From assembly GCF_016862115.1 (NCBI RefSeq), contig NZ_BOMI01000050.1:1-64000 (forward strand): a DNA stretch of 64,000 nt, in the 5' to 3' direction. The translations under genes and the position numbers were made by a program. The notes under the pieces were generated by a model. That model saw only the letters and a list, made by a program, of their open reading frames with translations. It did no database searches and had not been told where the DNA came from. This document shows positions 1 to 8,650 of the stretch, one piece after another; position 1 is the first letter of the stretch, and each line of letters opens with the position of its first letter. This stretch comes from Paractinoplanes deccanensis (GTDB taxonomy: Bacteria > Actinomycetota > Actinomycetes > Mycobacteriales > Micromonosporaceae).

Positions 1-2
1 CT

Positions 3-1163
3 GGAACGGTCGGCGCGGCCGGTGGAGTGGCGGTTGAAGCGTCGGCTGGAGTAAAGGGTGGCGGGGCCGGTGGTGGCGATCGCGGGGCGCGTGATCTCGA
101 TCAGAACGAGCGGCGGCGCTTCCTCAAAGGGCTCGGCCTGGCCGCCGGCCTCGCGCTGGTCGGCGGCGTCGCGGGGCGGCTGCTCACGGCGCGGCAGGCG
201 GTCAAGCAGGCCCGCAACGAGGTGGTGCTGCCGCGGCCACGGCAGCCCGTGCCGGTGGTGCCGGCCGGGGCGCAGGTGCCGGGCGTCACCCCGTACGTCT
301 CCGCCAATGATGATTTCTATCGGATCGACACCGCGCTCTATCCGCCGCAGGTGGACCCGTCGACATGGCAGTTGCGGATCCACGGGATGGTGCGCAACCC
401 GATCACCCTGACCTGGGAGCAGCTGCTCCAGCGGCCGATGATCGAGCGGTACGTGACGCTCGCGTGCGTGTCCAACGAGGTCGGTGGCGACCTGATCGGC
501 AACGCGCTGTGGCTGGGCACGCCGATCAAGGAGCTGCTCGACGAGGCCGGCCCGCTGCCGGGCGCCGATCAGGTCGTGCAGCGGTCGGTGGACGGGTGGA
601 CCTGCGGGACGCCGACGGCGGTGCTCCGCGACGGGCGGGACGCGCTGCTGGCGGTGGGGATGAACGGGGAGCCGCTGCCGGTCGACCACGGGTTCCCAGT
701 GCGCATGGTCGTGCCCGGCCTGTACGGGTACGTGAGCGCCTGCAAGTGGATCACCGAGATCGAGCTGAGCCGGTTCGCCGACTTCGACGCCTACTGGGTG
801 CCGCGGGGCTGGTCGGCGCAGGGCCCGATCAAGACCGAGTCGCGCATCGACACGCCGCGGGACGGGGCGAAGCGGTCCGCGGGCACCGTGGTCGTGGGCG
901 GCGTGGCCTGGGCGCAGCACACCGGCATCACCAAGGTCGAGGTGCAGGTCGACGACGGCCCGTGGGCGGAGGCGACGCTCGCCGCGACGGTCTCGGTGGA
1001 CACGTGGCGGCAGTGGAGTTATCAGTGGGAGGCCACGCCCGGTGACCATCGGCTGCGGGTGCGGGCCACGGACCGTACCGGGCAGACCCAGACGAGCACG
1101 CCCGCGCCGCCCGCTCCCGACGGCGCCACCGGCTGGCACGCTGTCCAGGTGAGCATCGGCTGA
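3..1163 (+). CDS. Molybdopterin-dependent oxidoreductase, sulfite-oxidase-like, 5' end outside the window
   Basis: This is the C-terminal part of a membrane-anchored molybdenum-cofactor oxidoreductase. The frame is open to the left edge with no stop, so the GTG at 27 is probably internal; actinobacterial relatives carry several more membrane helices upstream. Visible first is a Tat-like or anchor segment (ERRRFLKGLG followed by a hydrophobic stretch, about bases 110-190). Next comes the oxidoreductase molybdopterin-binding domain (about bases 300-800), with the cofactor-ligand cysteine in ACVSNEVGG near base 465. A C-terminal Mo-co dimerisation immunoglobulin-like domain follows (about bases 830-1160). 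Family members oxidise sulfite or reduce small oxidised substrates; the substrate here cannot be read from the sequence. It converges on the whiD-type gene. The family call is firm, the exact substrate unknown. Confidence 0.85.
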   Translation, partial: GTVGAAGGVAVEASAGVKGGGAGGGDRGARDLDQNERRRFLKGLGLAAGLALVGGVAGRLLTARQAVKQARNEVVLPRPRQPVPVVPAGAQVPGVTPYVSANDDFYRIDTALYPPQVDPSTWQLRIHGMVRNPITLTWEQLLQRPMIERYVTLACVSNEVGGDLIGNALWLGTPIKELLDEAGPLPGADQVVQRSVDGWTCGTPTAVLRDGRDALLAVGMNGEPLPVDHGFPVRMVVPGLYGYVSACKWITEIELSRFADFDAYWVPRGWSAQGPIKTESRIDTPRDGAKRSAGTVVVGGVAWAQHTGITKVEVQVDDGPWAEATLAATVSVDTWRQWSYQWEATPGDHRLRVRATDRTGQTQTSTPAPPAPDGATGWHAVQVSIG

Positions 1164-1341
1164 CGGGGGCCGCCGTGCCACATCATCGAAGGCCGCACTA
1201 ACGGTCCGTCTCGGAAAGACAAGTCGCTCATACGGTGGGTTGCATGTCCACCGATGCGGTTGTTGAAGAGCCGTCGAACAACGCGACCCGGCCCCCGGAC
1301 GGGGACCGGATCGTCATGGTCGTGCCGGACGCGTCCGAGCG

Positions 1342-1731
1342 TCAGGCAGCGGGCGCCTGCCGTTGTGCCGGCACCGCCGACTTGTGGGGCCGGCCGAGGC
1401 GGGCCTCCAGGCGAGCAAGGTCGACACGTCCGTGATGACGGTCGGCGAGGTCCTCCCAGCCGACGGCGAGCAGCCGCAGCCGCTCCGCTTCGCTGAAACC
1501 TCCCCAGACCCCGTACGGCTCACGAACCGCGAGGGCGTGGGCGGCGCACTCGGCCCGAACAGGGCACGCGCCGCACATGGCCTTTGCTTTGGCCTCCCGG
1601 CGGTTGCGGGACGAACCGCGCTCGCCGTCCGGGTGGAAGAACTGTGCACTGTCCCGGCCCCGGCACAGCCCGAGTCGCTGCCAATCCCAGAGGTCGGCAA
1701 TGGGCCCGGGCAGTCTGCGAACGTTCGACAT
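1342..1731 (-). CDS. whiD: WhiB-family iron-sulfur regulator, WhiD/WhiB3 type
   Basis: A 129-residue WhiB-like protein. Cluster-ligand cysteines are at C23, C53, C56 and C62 (C-x2-C-x5-C after the first), followed by the family's GVWGG turn at residues 74-78 and a basic C-terminal region. The N-terminus (LPGPIADLWDWQ, then FFHPDGERG) is closest in my memory to Streptomyces WhiD and mycobacterial WhiB3 rather than WhiB or WblA. WhiD is needed for late sporulation in Streptomyces; these proteins bind a [4Fe-4S] cluster and contact the principal sigma factor. A good ribosome site (GGAGGAGGG) lies just upstream of the ATG at 1731. It is divergent from the BldM-type gene across 231 bases, an arrangement I recall from Streptomyces, which supports the orthology. 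Confidence 0.9.
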   Translation of the reverse strand: MSNVRRLPGPIADLWDWQRLGLCRGRDSAQFFHPDGERGSSRNRREAKAKAMCGACPVRAECAAHALAVREPYGVWGGFSEAERLRLLAVGWEDLADRHHGRVDLARLEARLGRPHKSAVPAQRQAPAA

Positions 1732-1962
1732 GAAACACCCTCCTCCCGCGTGGCCACGCGGAGTGTCGTCATGAGGGCCCTTGCTCAGGCCTGCCGCGGT
1801 GTTACCCCGGTGATCCCCGGCTCACACGCACCATGTCGATGTCTTCTGAAGCCGCATGACATCGGGCAAGCAACTCATACCGATCTTTCCCATTTTTTCC
1901 ATCTAAAGCGCGTAATGCTGCGGCCCTCGCGTGATCTCCTCTGAGAGAGAAGGAGGATCACT

Positions 1963-2811
1963 GTGCGTACCGTCCTCGTGTGCGTCCGTACCCCGCTGGC
2001 GGCCCAGACCGTCGCGTCCACCGCGGCCCGGCTCGGCATGACCGGCGTCGTCCGGACCGCGGTCAGCGAGACCGAGGCCATGATCCGCCTGGCTGAACGG
2101 CCGGCTGAAGTGGTCCTGGCTGACACCGCCGTGACCCGTCCCGACAGCGTCGGCTTCACCCGGCGCGTCCTCGCCCGTGCCCCGCAGGCACAGGTCGTCC
2201 TCTTCGGTGCCGAGGACCCGCGCGTCGCCGCGGCGGCCGTGGCCGCCGGCGCCCGCGGAGTCATCCGCGGCGTGGAGCACGACCTGGTCAGCGTGGTCGC
2301 CAAGGCGCTGCTGCTGCTCCTGCTCCCGGTGCGCCCGCAGGGCATGCCGATCAACGGGGCGAACGCCCAGCCGGCCACCGTGGCCGGCGGGGCCCGCAAC
2401 ACCAACTCGACCGCGGCGCGTGCCGCCTATCAGAACGGTCTCGGCGTGGGCTCGCCCAACGCCGCTGCCGTGCCCGCCATGCTGCCCAACTCGCCGATGG
2501 TGCCGGCGCAGCGTGGTGATGCCCCGATCGATCCCGCGACCGGCCGGCCCATGGTGGCCTGGCCGGGCAACGAGACGCAGGTCGGCGTCGCCGACCCGGC
2601 GCCCGCCGGCCGGCGGCTCACGCTCACCGAGCGCGAGTTGCAGGTGTTGCGGGGGATGGCCGACGGCAAGAGCAACGCCGAGATCGGCCGGGAGCTCTTC
2701 GTCTCGGAAGACACGGTGAAGACCCACGCCCGGCGCCTCTTCCGCAAGCTCGGGGCTCGCGACAGAGCCCACGCGGTGGCAGCCGGCTTCCGGGCCGGGC
2801 TGGTCGCCTGA
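1963..2811 (+). CDS. bldM: BldM-type orphan response regulator with degenerate receiver
   Basis: A 282-residue regulator. The C-terminal LuxR/NarL helix-turn-helix (about residues 218-282, with SEDTVKTHARRLF and KLGARDRAHAV) is very close to Streptomyces BldM, and the divergent whiD neighbour agrees. The N-terminal receiver fold (residues 1-115) keeps an aspartate at D54 (VLADTAV). It lacks the N-terminal acidic pair (LVCVRT where LVCDDS is expected), the conserved Thr/Ser (G82) and the conserved lysine (G103 or R102). Phosphorylation is therefore unlikely. A linker of about 100 residues rich in Ala, Asn and Pro separates the domains; Streptomyces BldM (about 200 residues) lacks it. BldM activates development genes alone or with WhiI. 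Start GTG at 1963 has a strong site (GAAGGAGG). A terminator follows at 2818. Confidence 0.85.
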   Translation: MRTVLVCVRTPLAAQTVASTAARLGMTGVVRTAVSETEAMIRLAERPAEVVLADTAVTRPDSVGFTRRVLARAPQAQVVLFGAEDPRVAAAAVAAGARGVIRGVEHDLVSVVAKALLLLLLPVRPQGMPINGANAQPATVAGGARNTNSTAARAAYQNGLGVGSPNAAAVPAMLPNSPMVPAQRGDAPIDPATGRPMVAWPGNETQVGVADPAPAGRRLTLTERELQVLRGMADGKSNAEIGRELFVSEDTVKTHARRLFRKLGARDRAHAVAAGFRAGLVA

Positions 2812-2817
2812 GGAACC

Positions 2818-2851
2818 GGCCGGGGGACTGAGCGCCCCCGGCCTATTCTTT
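2818..2851 (+). terminator. Rho-independent terminator of bldM
   Basis: Inverted repeat with a 9-bp GC stem (2818-2826 with 2835-2843) and an 8-base loop, followed by a T-rich run TATTCTTTT. It sits 7 bases after the bldM stop. The base of the stem coincides with the stop codon of the convergent DUF5319 gene. Confidence 0.75.
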
Positions 2852-3250
2852 GCCCTCGTCGGTGCCCTCGGTCAGCGTGTCGTGGACGCCGTCGGCGTAA
2901 CCCCTCGCGTACTCCCACGTGACGTAGTGGTCGGGGTCGGGATCGTAGGCCGGCTCGTGCACGCGCGGCCGCCCGCTGCTCAGCAGATGGCGCAGGTTGC
3001 CCCGGAGCAGGTCCCAGTCGAAGTAGTGTGGCTCGTGGCAGTCCTCACACTCGATGACCAGGCCACGGATGCCCGTCGGGCTGAGTAGCGCCTGATAGAT
3101 CTCCAGGTCGGAGAGGTCCTCCAGGACGTCCTGCCGTTCGGCCTCGGTCAGCGGCTCGGTCTCGGCGTCCTCGCTAAGGTCGTCGAGACCGGCGGCCGGG
3201 TCGGTGGGGTCGCCGTTGAACGGGTCGATCGGCTCTTCTTGCACCCCCAT
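2843..3250 (-). CDS. DUF5319 family protein
   Basis: A 135-residue acidic soluble protein of unknown function, resembling the actinobacterial DUF5319 family as I remember it. The N-terminal half is rich in Asp and Glu (about residues 5-50). A possible metal-binding CxxC (IECEDCHEPHYFDW) lies near residues 67-80, and the C-terminal part is rich in Tyr and His (PDPDHYVTWEYARGYADG). No signal peptide or membrane segment is visible. It lies between bldM and guaB and is transcribed away from guaB, a position I recall as conserved in Streptomyces. Function unknown. Confidence 0.8.
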   Translation of the reverse strand: MGVQEEPIDPFNGDPTDPAAGLDDLSEDAETEPLTEAERQDVLEDLSDLEIYQALLSPTGIRGLVIECEDCHEPHYFDWDLLRGNLRHLLSSGRPRVHEPAYDPDPDHYVTWEYARGYADGVHDTLTEGTDEGKE

Positions 3251-3357
3251 ACCGTACTCACCTTCAGCAGATGTGTGCTGGCCCGCACGCCCGGTCCGTC
3301 CGCCCGGGTGTCCCGTGGCGGATAGGTACGATGAACCATCCGTCCTCTTGCAGTTAG

Positions 3358-4854
<1,497 letters not shown>

Positions 4855-4904
4855 CCCTTCCAACCACCCCGCCACCGCCCTCAAAGGATAGAAGGCATTC
4901 CCTC

Positions 4905-6023
4905 ATGCGCGACGTAGTGGAGATCGGTCTCGGCAAGACCGCCCAGCGGGGGTACCACCTGGACGACATCGCCATCGTCCCGAGCCGCCGCACCCGCGAC
5001 GTGGACGACGTGTCCACCGAGTGGCGCCTCGACGCGTACCCCTTCAAGATCCCCTGCGTCGCGCATCCGTCCGACGCCACCATGAGCCCGGAGTCCGCGA
5101 TCGCCCTGGGCCGCCTCGGCGGCCTGGGCGTGCTCAACGCCGAGGGCCTCTGGACCCGGTACGAAGACCCCACCAAGATCCTCGAGGAGCTGGCCTCGCT
5201 CGACGAGGACGCCGACGCGACCAAGCGGCTCCAGGAGGTCTACTCCGAGCCGATCAAGCCGGAGCTGATCGCCGAGCGGGTGCGGACGATGCGCGAGGGC
5301 GGCGTCACCGTCGCCGTCCGGGTCTCGCCGCAGCACACGCTGGCGCTGGCCCCGGTGGTGCTCGACGCCGGCGTCGACCTGCTCGTCATCCAGGGCACCC
5401 TGGTCAGCGCCGAGCACGTCTCCACCACCGACGAGCCGCTCAACCTCAAGGAGTTCATCGCCGACCTCGACCTGCCGGTCATCGTCGGCGGCTGCACCGA
5501 CTACAAGACGGCACTCCACCTGATGCGCACCGGCGCCGCCGGCGTGATCGTGGGTGTCGGCGCCGACGAGTGGTCCACCACCGACACCGTGCTGGGCATC
5601 AGGGTGCCGATGGCGACCGCGATCGCCGACGCCGCGGCCGCCCGCCGCGACTATCTCGACGAGACCGGCGGCCGCTACGTTCACCTGATCGCGGACGGTG
5701 GCCTCTCCACATCGGGTGATATCGCGAAGGCGATCGGGTGCGGCGCTGACGCCGTGATGCTCGGAGAGCCCCTCTCGCTGGCCGAGGGAGCGCCCGCCGG
5801 AGGGGCCTGGTGGCACTCCGCGGCGAGCCACCCGCAGCTTCCCCGGGGCGGCTTCTGCATCGCCGGTGAGCCCGACGGCACGCTGGAAGAGCTGCTCTTC
5901 GGCCCCGCCGACCGGCCCGACGGCCACCTCAACCTCTTCGGCGGGCTCCGGCGCGCGATGGCCAAGTGCGGCTACAGCGACGTCAAGGAGTTCCAAAAAG
6001 TCGCGCTGGTCCTCGACCGCTAA
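4905..6023 (+). CDS. guaB3: GuaB3 family IMP dehydrogenase-related protein
   Basis: A 372-residue paralogue of IMP dehydrogenase without CBS domains, typical of actinobacterial GuaB3 (MRDVVEIGLGKTAQRGYHLD start). The barrel phosphate-binding part is kept ([16 protein letters not shown] and GADAVMLG). The segment aligned with the catalytic cysteine loop reads GADEWSTTDTVLG, so the nucleophile position appears to be serine. Mycobacterial GuaB3 also lacks the cysteine, as I recall. Cyanobacterial GuaB3 has been described as a GMP reductase; whether that applies to a protein without the cysteine is open. It follows guaB with site AAAGGAT. Family certain, reaction uncertain. Confidence 0.92.
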   Translation: MRDVVEIGLGKTAQRGYHLDDIAIVPSRRTRDVDDVSTEWRLDAYPFKIPCVAHPSDATMSPESAIALGRLGGLGVLNAEGLWTRYEDPTKILEELASLDEDADATKRLQEVYSEPIKPELIAERVRTMREGGVTVAVRVSPQHTLALAPVVLDAGVDLLVIQGTLVSAEHVSTTDEPLNLKEFIADLDLPVIVGGCTDYKTALHLMRTGAAGVIVGVGADEWSTTDTVLGIRVPMATAIADAAAARRDYLDETGGRYVHLIADGGLSTSGDIAKAIGCGADAVMLGEPLSLAEGAPAGGAWWHSAASHPQLPRGGFCIAGEPDGTLEELLFGPADRPDGHLNLFGGLRRAMAKCGYSDVKEFQKVALVLDR

Positions 6024-6032
6024 CCTCGCGCC

Positions 6033-7448
6033 ATGAGGCGCGTAGCGATGGTGCTCGCGGTCGCTCTGGTGACCGCGGGGTGCTCGGACGACTCCGAGCC
6101 GGTGACGAGTCCGTCCTCCGCGGCGCCGGTCTTCACGGCCGGCGCCGACGGTGCCGGGGACCCGTATTTCCCGAAATACGGCAACGGCGGGTACGACGTC
6201 GCCGCGTACGACCTGAAGCTGAGGTTCGACCCCAAGACGGATCAGCTCTCCGGCACGGCCACGATCACCGCGACCGCCACGCAGGACCTGTCGTCCTTCA
6301 ACCTCGACCTGTCCAAGCTCGCCGTCAGCGCCGTGACCGTCGACGGCGAGAAGGCGGCCTCCACGGCCTCCGGCGCCGAGCTGACCGTCAAGCCGTCCGG
6401 GGGCATCGCGCGGGGCCGCGAGTTCACCACCGTCATCCGGTACGGGGGACAGCCGTCCCGCCTCGCCAACTCCGCCCTCGGCGACGGCGGCTGGCTCGAG
6501 ACGCCCACCGGGGCGATCGCGCTGGGCCAGCCCGAGTCCGCCAGCACGTGGTATCCGGTGAACGACCACCCGTCCGACAAGGCGACCTGGCGGCTGGAGA
6601 TGACCGTGCCGGCCGGGCTCGAGGTGCTGAGCAACGGCGTGCAGAGCCCGGCCCGCACCGACGGGGGCTGGAGCACGTGGACCTGGTCCGAGAGCTCGCC
6701 GATGGCCAGCTACCTGTCGTACGTGGTGATCGGGCAATACCGCATCGCCGCGAGCACGCACGGCGGCAAGCCGATGATCACCGCGATCGCCGACTCGCTG
6801 CCCGCCGACGGCCCGGCCGCGAAGTCGATCGCGCGCACCGGCGAGATCACCGACTTCCTGGCGACGAAGTTCGGCCCCTACCCGTTCGACGCCAACGGCG
6901 GCGTCGTCGTCGACGAGCAGCGCATCGGCTACGCGCTCGAGACGCAGAGCCGCCCGGTGTACGGGCCGGCGTTCTTCGCCGCCGGCGACAACGAGACGGT
7001 GGTCGCCCACGAGCTGGCGCACCAGTGGTTCGGCGACAGCGTGGCGCTCGACCGCTGGCAGGACATCTGGCTCAACGAGGGCTTCGCCACGTACGCGGAA
7101 TGGCTGTGGGACGAGCACGAGAAGGTGCAGACCGTCGAGCAGTCGTTCGACGACGTCTACGACAACTACGGGTGGGACCAGACGCCCGAGACCACCGGCG
7201 ACCCCGGCGCCGCCCGGATCTTCGGCGACGCCGTCTACCAGCGCGGCGGCATGACCGTGTACGCGCTGCGCAAGACCATCGGGGACGCCGCCTTCGACAA
7301 GCTGCTGGTCGCGTGGACCACCCAGCACCGGGACGGCAACGCCACCACCGAGGACCTGATCGCCCTGGCCGAGCAGATCTCCGGCAAGCAGCTCGACGAC
7401 TTCTTCCGCGCCTGGATCTACGAGAAGGCCAAGCCGCCGAAGCCCTAG
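6033..7448 (+). CDS. M1 family metallopeptidase lipoprotein
   Basis: A 471-residue zinc aminopeptidase-like protein exported as a lipoprotein: residues 1-17 form a lipoprotein signal ending in VTAGC (C17). The N-terminal beta domain spans about residues 50-240. The zinc site is HELAH at 326-330 with the distal ligand E349 in LNEG. The usual GAMEN substrate motif is replaced by YALETQS near 300-306, a variant seen in other M1 relatives. The protein is shorter than full aminopeptidase N because the C-terminal helical domain is missing. It follows guaB3 by 9 bases. Its stop codon overlaps the stop of the convergent LCP gene on a shared CTAG. Confidence 0.92.
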   Translation: MRRVAMVLAVALVTAGCSDDSEPVTSPSSAAPVFTAGADGAGDPYFPKYGNGGYDVAAYDLKLRFDPKTDQLSGTATITATATQDLSSFNLDLSKLAVSAVTVDGEKAASTASGAELTVKPSGGIARGREFTTVIRYGGQPSRLANSALGDGGWLETPTGAIALGQPESASTWYPVNDHPSDKATWRLEMTVPAGLEVLSNGVQSPARTDGGWSTWTWSESSPMASYLSYVVIGQYRIAASTHGGKPMITAIADSLPADGPAAKSIARTGEITDFLATKFGPYPFDANGGVVVDEQRIGYALETQSRPVYGPAFFAAGDNETVVAHELAHQWFGDSVALDRWQDIWLNEGFATYAEWLWDEHEKVQTVEQSFDDVYDNYGWDQTPETTGDPGAARIFGDAVYQRGGMTVYALRKTIGDAAFDKLLVAWTTQHRDGNATTEDLIALAEQISGKQLDDFFRAWIYEKAKPPKP

Positions 7449-8521
7449 CCCTTGTCGACCAGTCCGGGGTGGCTCGCCAGGTAGGCGGCGGGCCTGCCCT
7501 GGGCGACGGCGGTGACGAAGCCCTTGCCCTCGGCGGTCAGCCGCTCGCCGAGGTAGCCGCTGCTGCCCGAGACGCTGTCGCCGGGCAGGCTGACCCGGGT
7601 GATGGTCTTCGCGGTCAGGCCGCGCAGGGCGTAGGCGTATTCGACCGGCGTGCGCCCGCCCAGGTAGACGAGGGTCTCGCCGAGCGCGCCGACGATGCCC
7701 TCCAGCGCGGCGGGGTCGTCGGCGAGGTCGCGGGAGAGCGCCTTGTCGAACAGGGCCGCGACCAGTTGCCGCTGGTGGCGCTGGCGGTCGTAGTCGCCGT
7801 TCGGCAGGCCGTACCGCTGGCGGGCGTAGTCGATGGCCTGCCACCCGGACAGGTGGCGCCGGCCGGGCTGGTAGACGGCCTGCGGGCCGATGTAGTCGCC
7901 GCCCGAGAGGGTCCGCAACGAGCCGTCCGGCCTGCGGTGCCGCGACTTCACCGTCTGGTCGATCACCAGGTCGACGCCGCCGAGCTGGTCGGTGAGGCGG
8001 GCCAGGCCGGTGAACGTGAGGATCGCCCCGGCCTGGATCTCCTTGATGCCGGTGTAGTCGCGCACCGCCTTCGCGAGCAGCTCGTAGCCCTTGCGGACGT
8101 CCGGGTTCTGCTTGCCGGCGCCGCGGCTCATCGCCTCGGTGATCTTGTGGGTGCCGCCGTCGTAGGTGACCCGCAGGTCGCGGGGGAGCGAGTAGAGGTA
8201 CGCCTTCTTCAGCCCGCGCTCGACGTGCAGCAGCATGATGGCGTCGGCGTGCGGCTGCCAGTCGGGGATGCTCACCCGGGTGTCCACGCCGACCAGCAGC
8301 AGGTCGAGCGGGCCGGTGATGTCGGCGCCGGGCGAGGGCGGCGGCGTGGTCGGCGCGGTGGTGGGTGGCGTCGTGGGCGCCGCCGACGCCGGCGGCACCG
8401 GGGTGGGAGCCGCTGAGGGCTTGTCCGGCCCGGAGCGCACGGCCCAGGCGATGCCGCCGCCGACGAGCAGCGCGAGCGCCACGGCCGCGGCGATCCAGAG
8501 ACCGAGCCTGCTGTTCCGCAT
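7445..8521 (-). CDS. LytR-CpsA-Psr (LCP) family protein
   Basis: A 358-residue membrane-anchored protein with a single N-terminal helix (about residues 7-28), a Pro/Thr-rich spacer (about 33-65) and the LCP domain. The domain begins with DLLLVGVDTR and contains LYSLPRDLRV and AIDYARQRYG with the conserved Arg and Asp residues. LCP proteins transfer lipid-linked glycans (teichoic acid, arabinogalactan or capsule) onto peptidoglycan. No capsule gene is adjacent, so its substrate is unknown, although glycan genes occur at 52-64 kb. It is divergent from the subtilase gene at 8651. The start ATG at 8521 is the only reasonable one before the anchor. Confidence 0.92.
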   Translation of the reverse strand: MRNSRLGLWIAAAVALALLVGGGIAWAVRSGPDKPSAAPTPVPPASAAPTTPPTTAPTTPPPSPGADITGPLDLLLVGVDTRVSIPDWQPHADAIMLLHVERGLKKAYLYSLPRDLRVTYDGGTHKITEAMSRGAGKQNPDVRKGYELLAKAVRDYTGIKEIQAGAILTFTGLARLTDQLGGVDLVIDQTVKSRHRRPDGSLRTLSGGDYIGPQAVYQPGRRHLSGWQAIDYARQRYGLPNGDYDRQRHQRQLVAALFDKALSRDLADDPAALEGIVGALGETLVYLGGRTPVEYAYALRGLTAKTITRVSLPGDSVSGSSGYLGERLTAEGKGFVTAVAQGRPAAYLASHPGLVDKG

Positions 8522-8650
8522 GGCGGAACACTAATTCACGGTGATGATCTCGCTCAATGCTCCAAGATCCCGCACTGTGAAACCGCTCATTGCGTTTCCG
8601 CCACCGGCCCGTACGCTGACCGCCGCTATTCAACGGGGGAGGCAGCTTCG

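Noticed and set aside
1244..1435. Short plus-strand frame starting MSTDAVVEEPSNNATRPPDG
   Set aside because: The first 30 residues look protein-like, but the frame then runs antisense through the whiD coding region and turns Arg-rich. There is no ribosome site and no recognised family. It could be a remnant.
4881..8633. Very long minus-strand open frame of about 1250 codons over guaB3 and the M1 peptidase gene
   Set aside because: It is antisense to well-defined genes. Its product is Arg/Ala/Gly/Val-rich without any domain, as expected for GC-rich shadow frames. The same applies to the other long frames opposite known genes.
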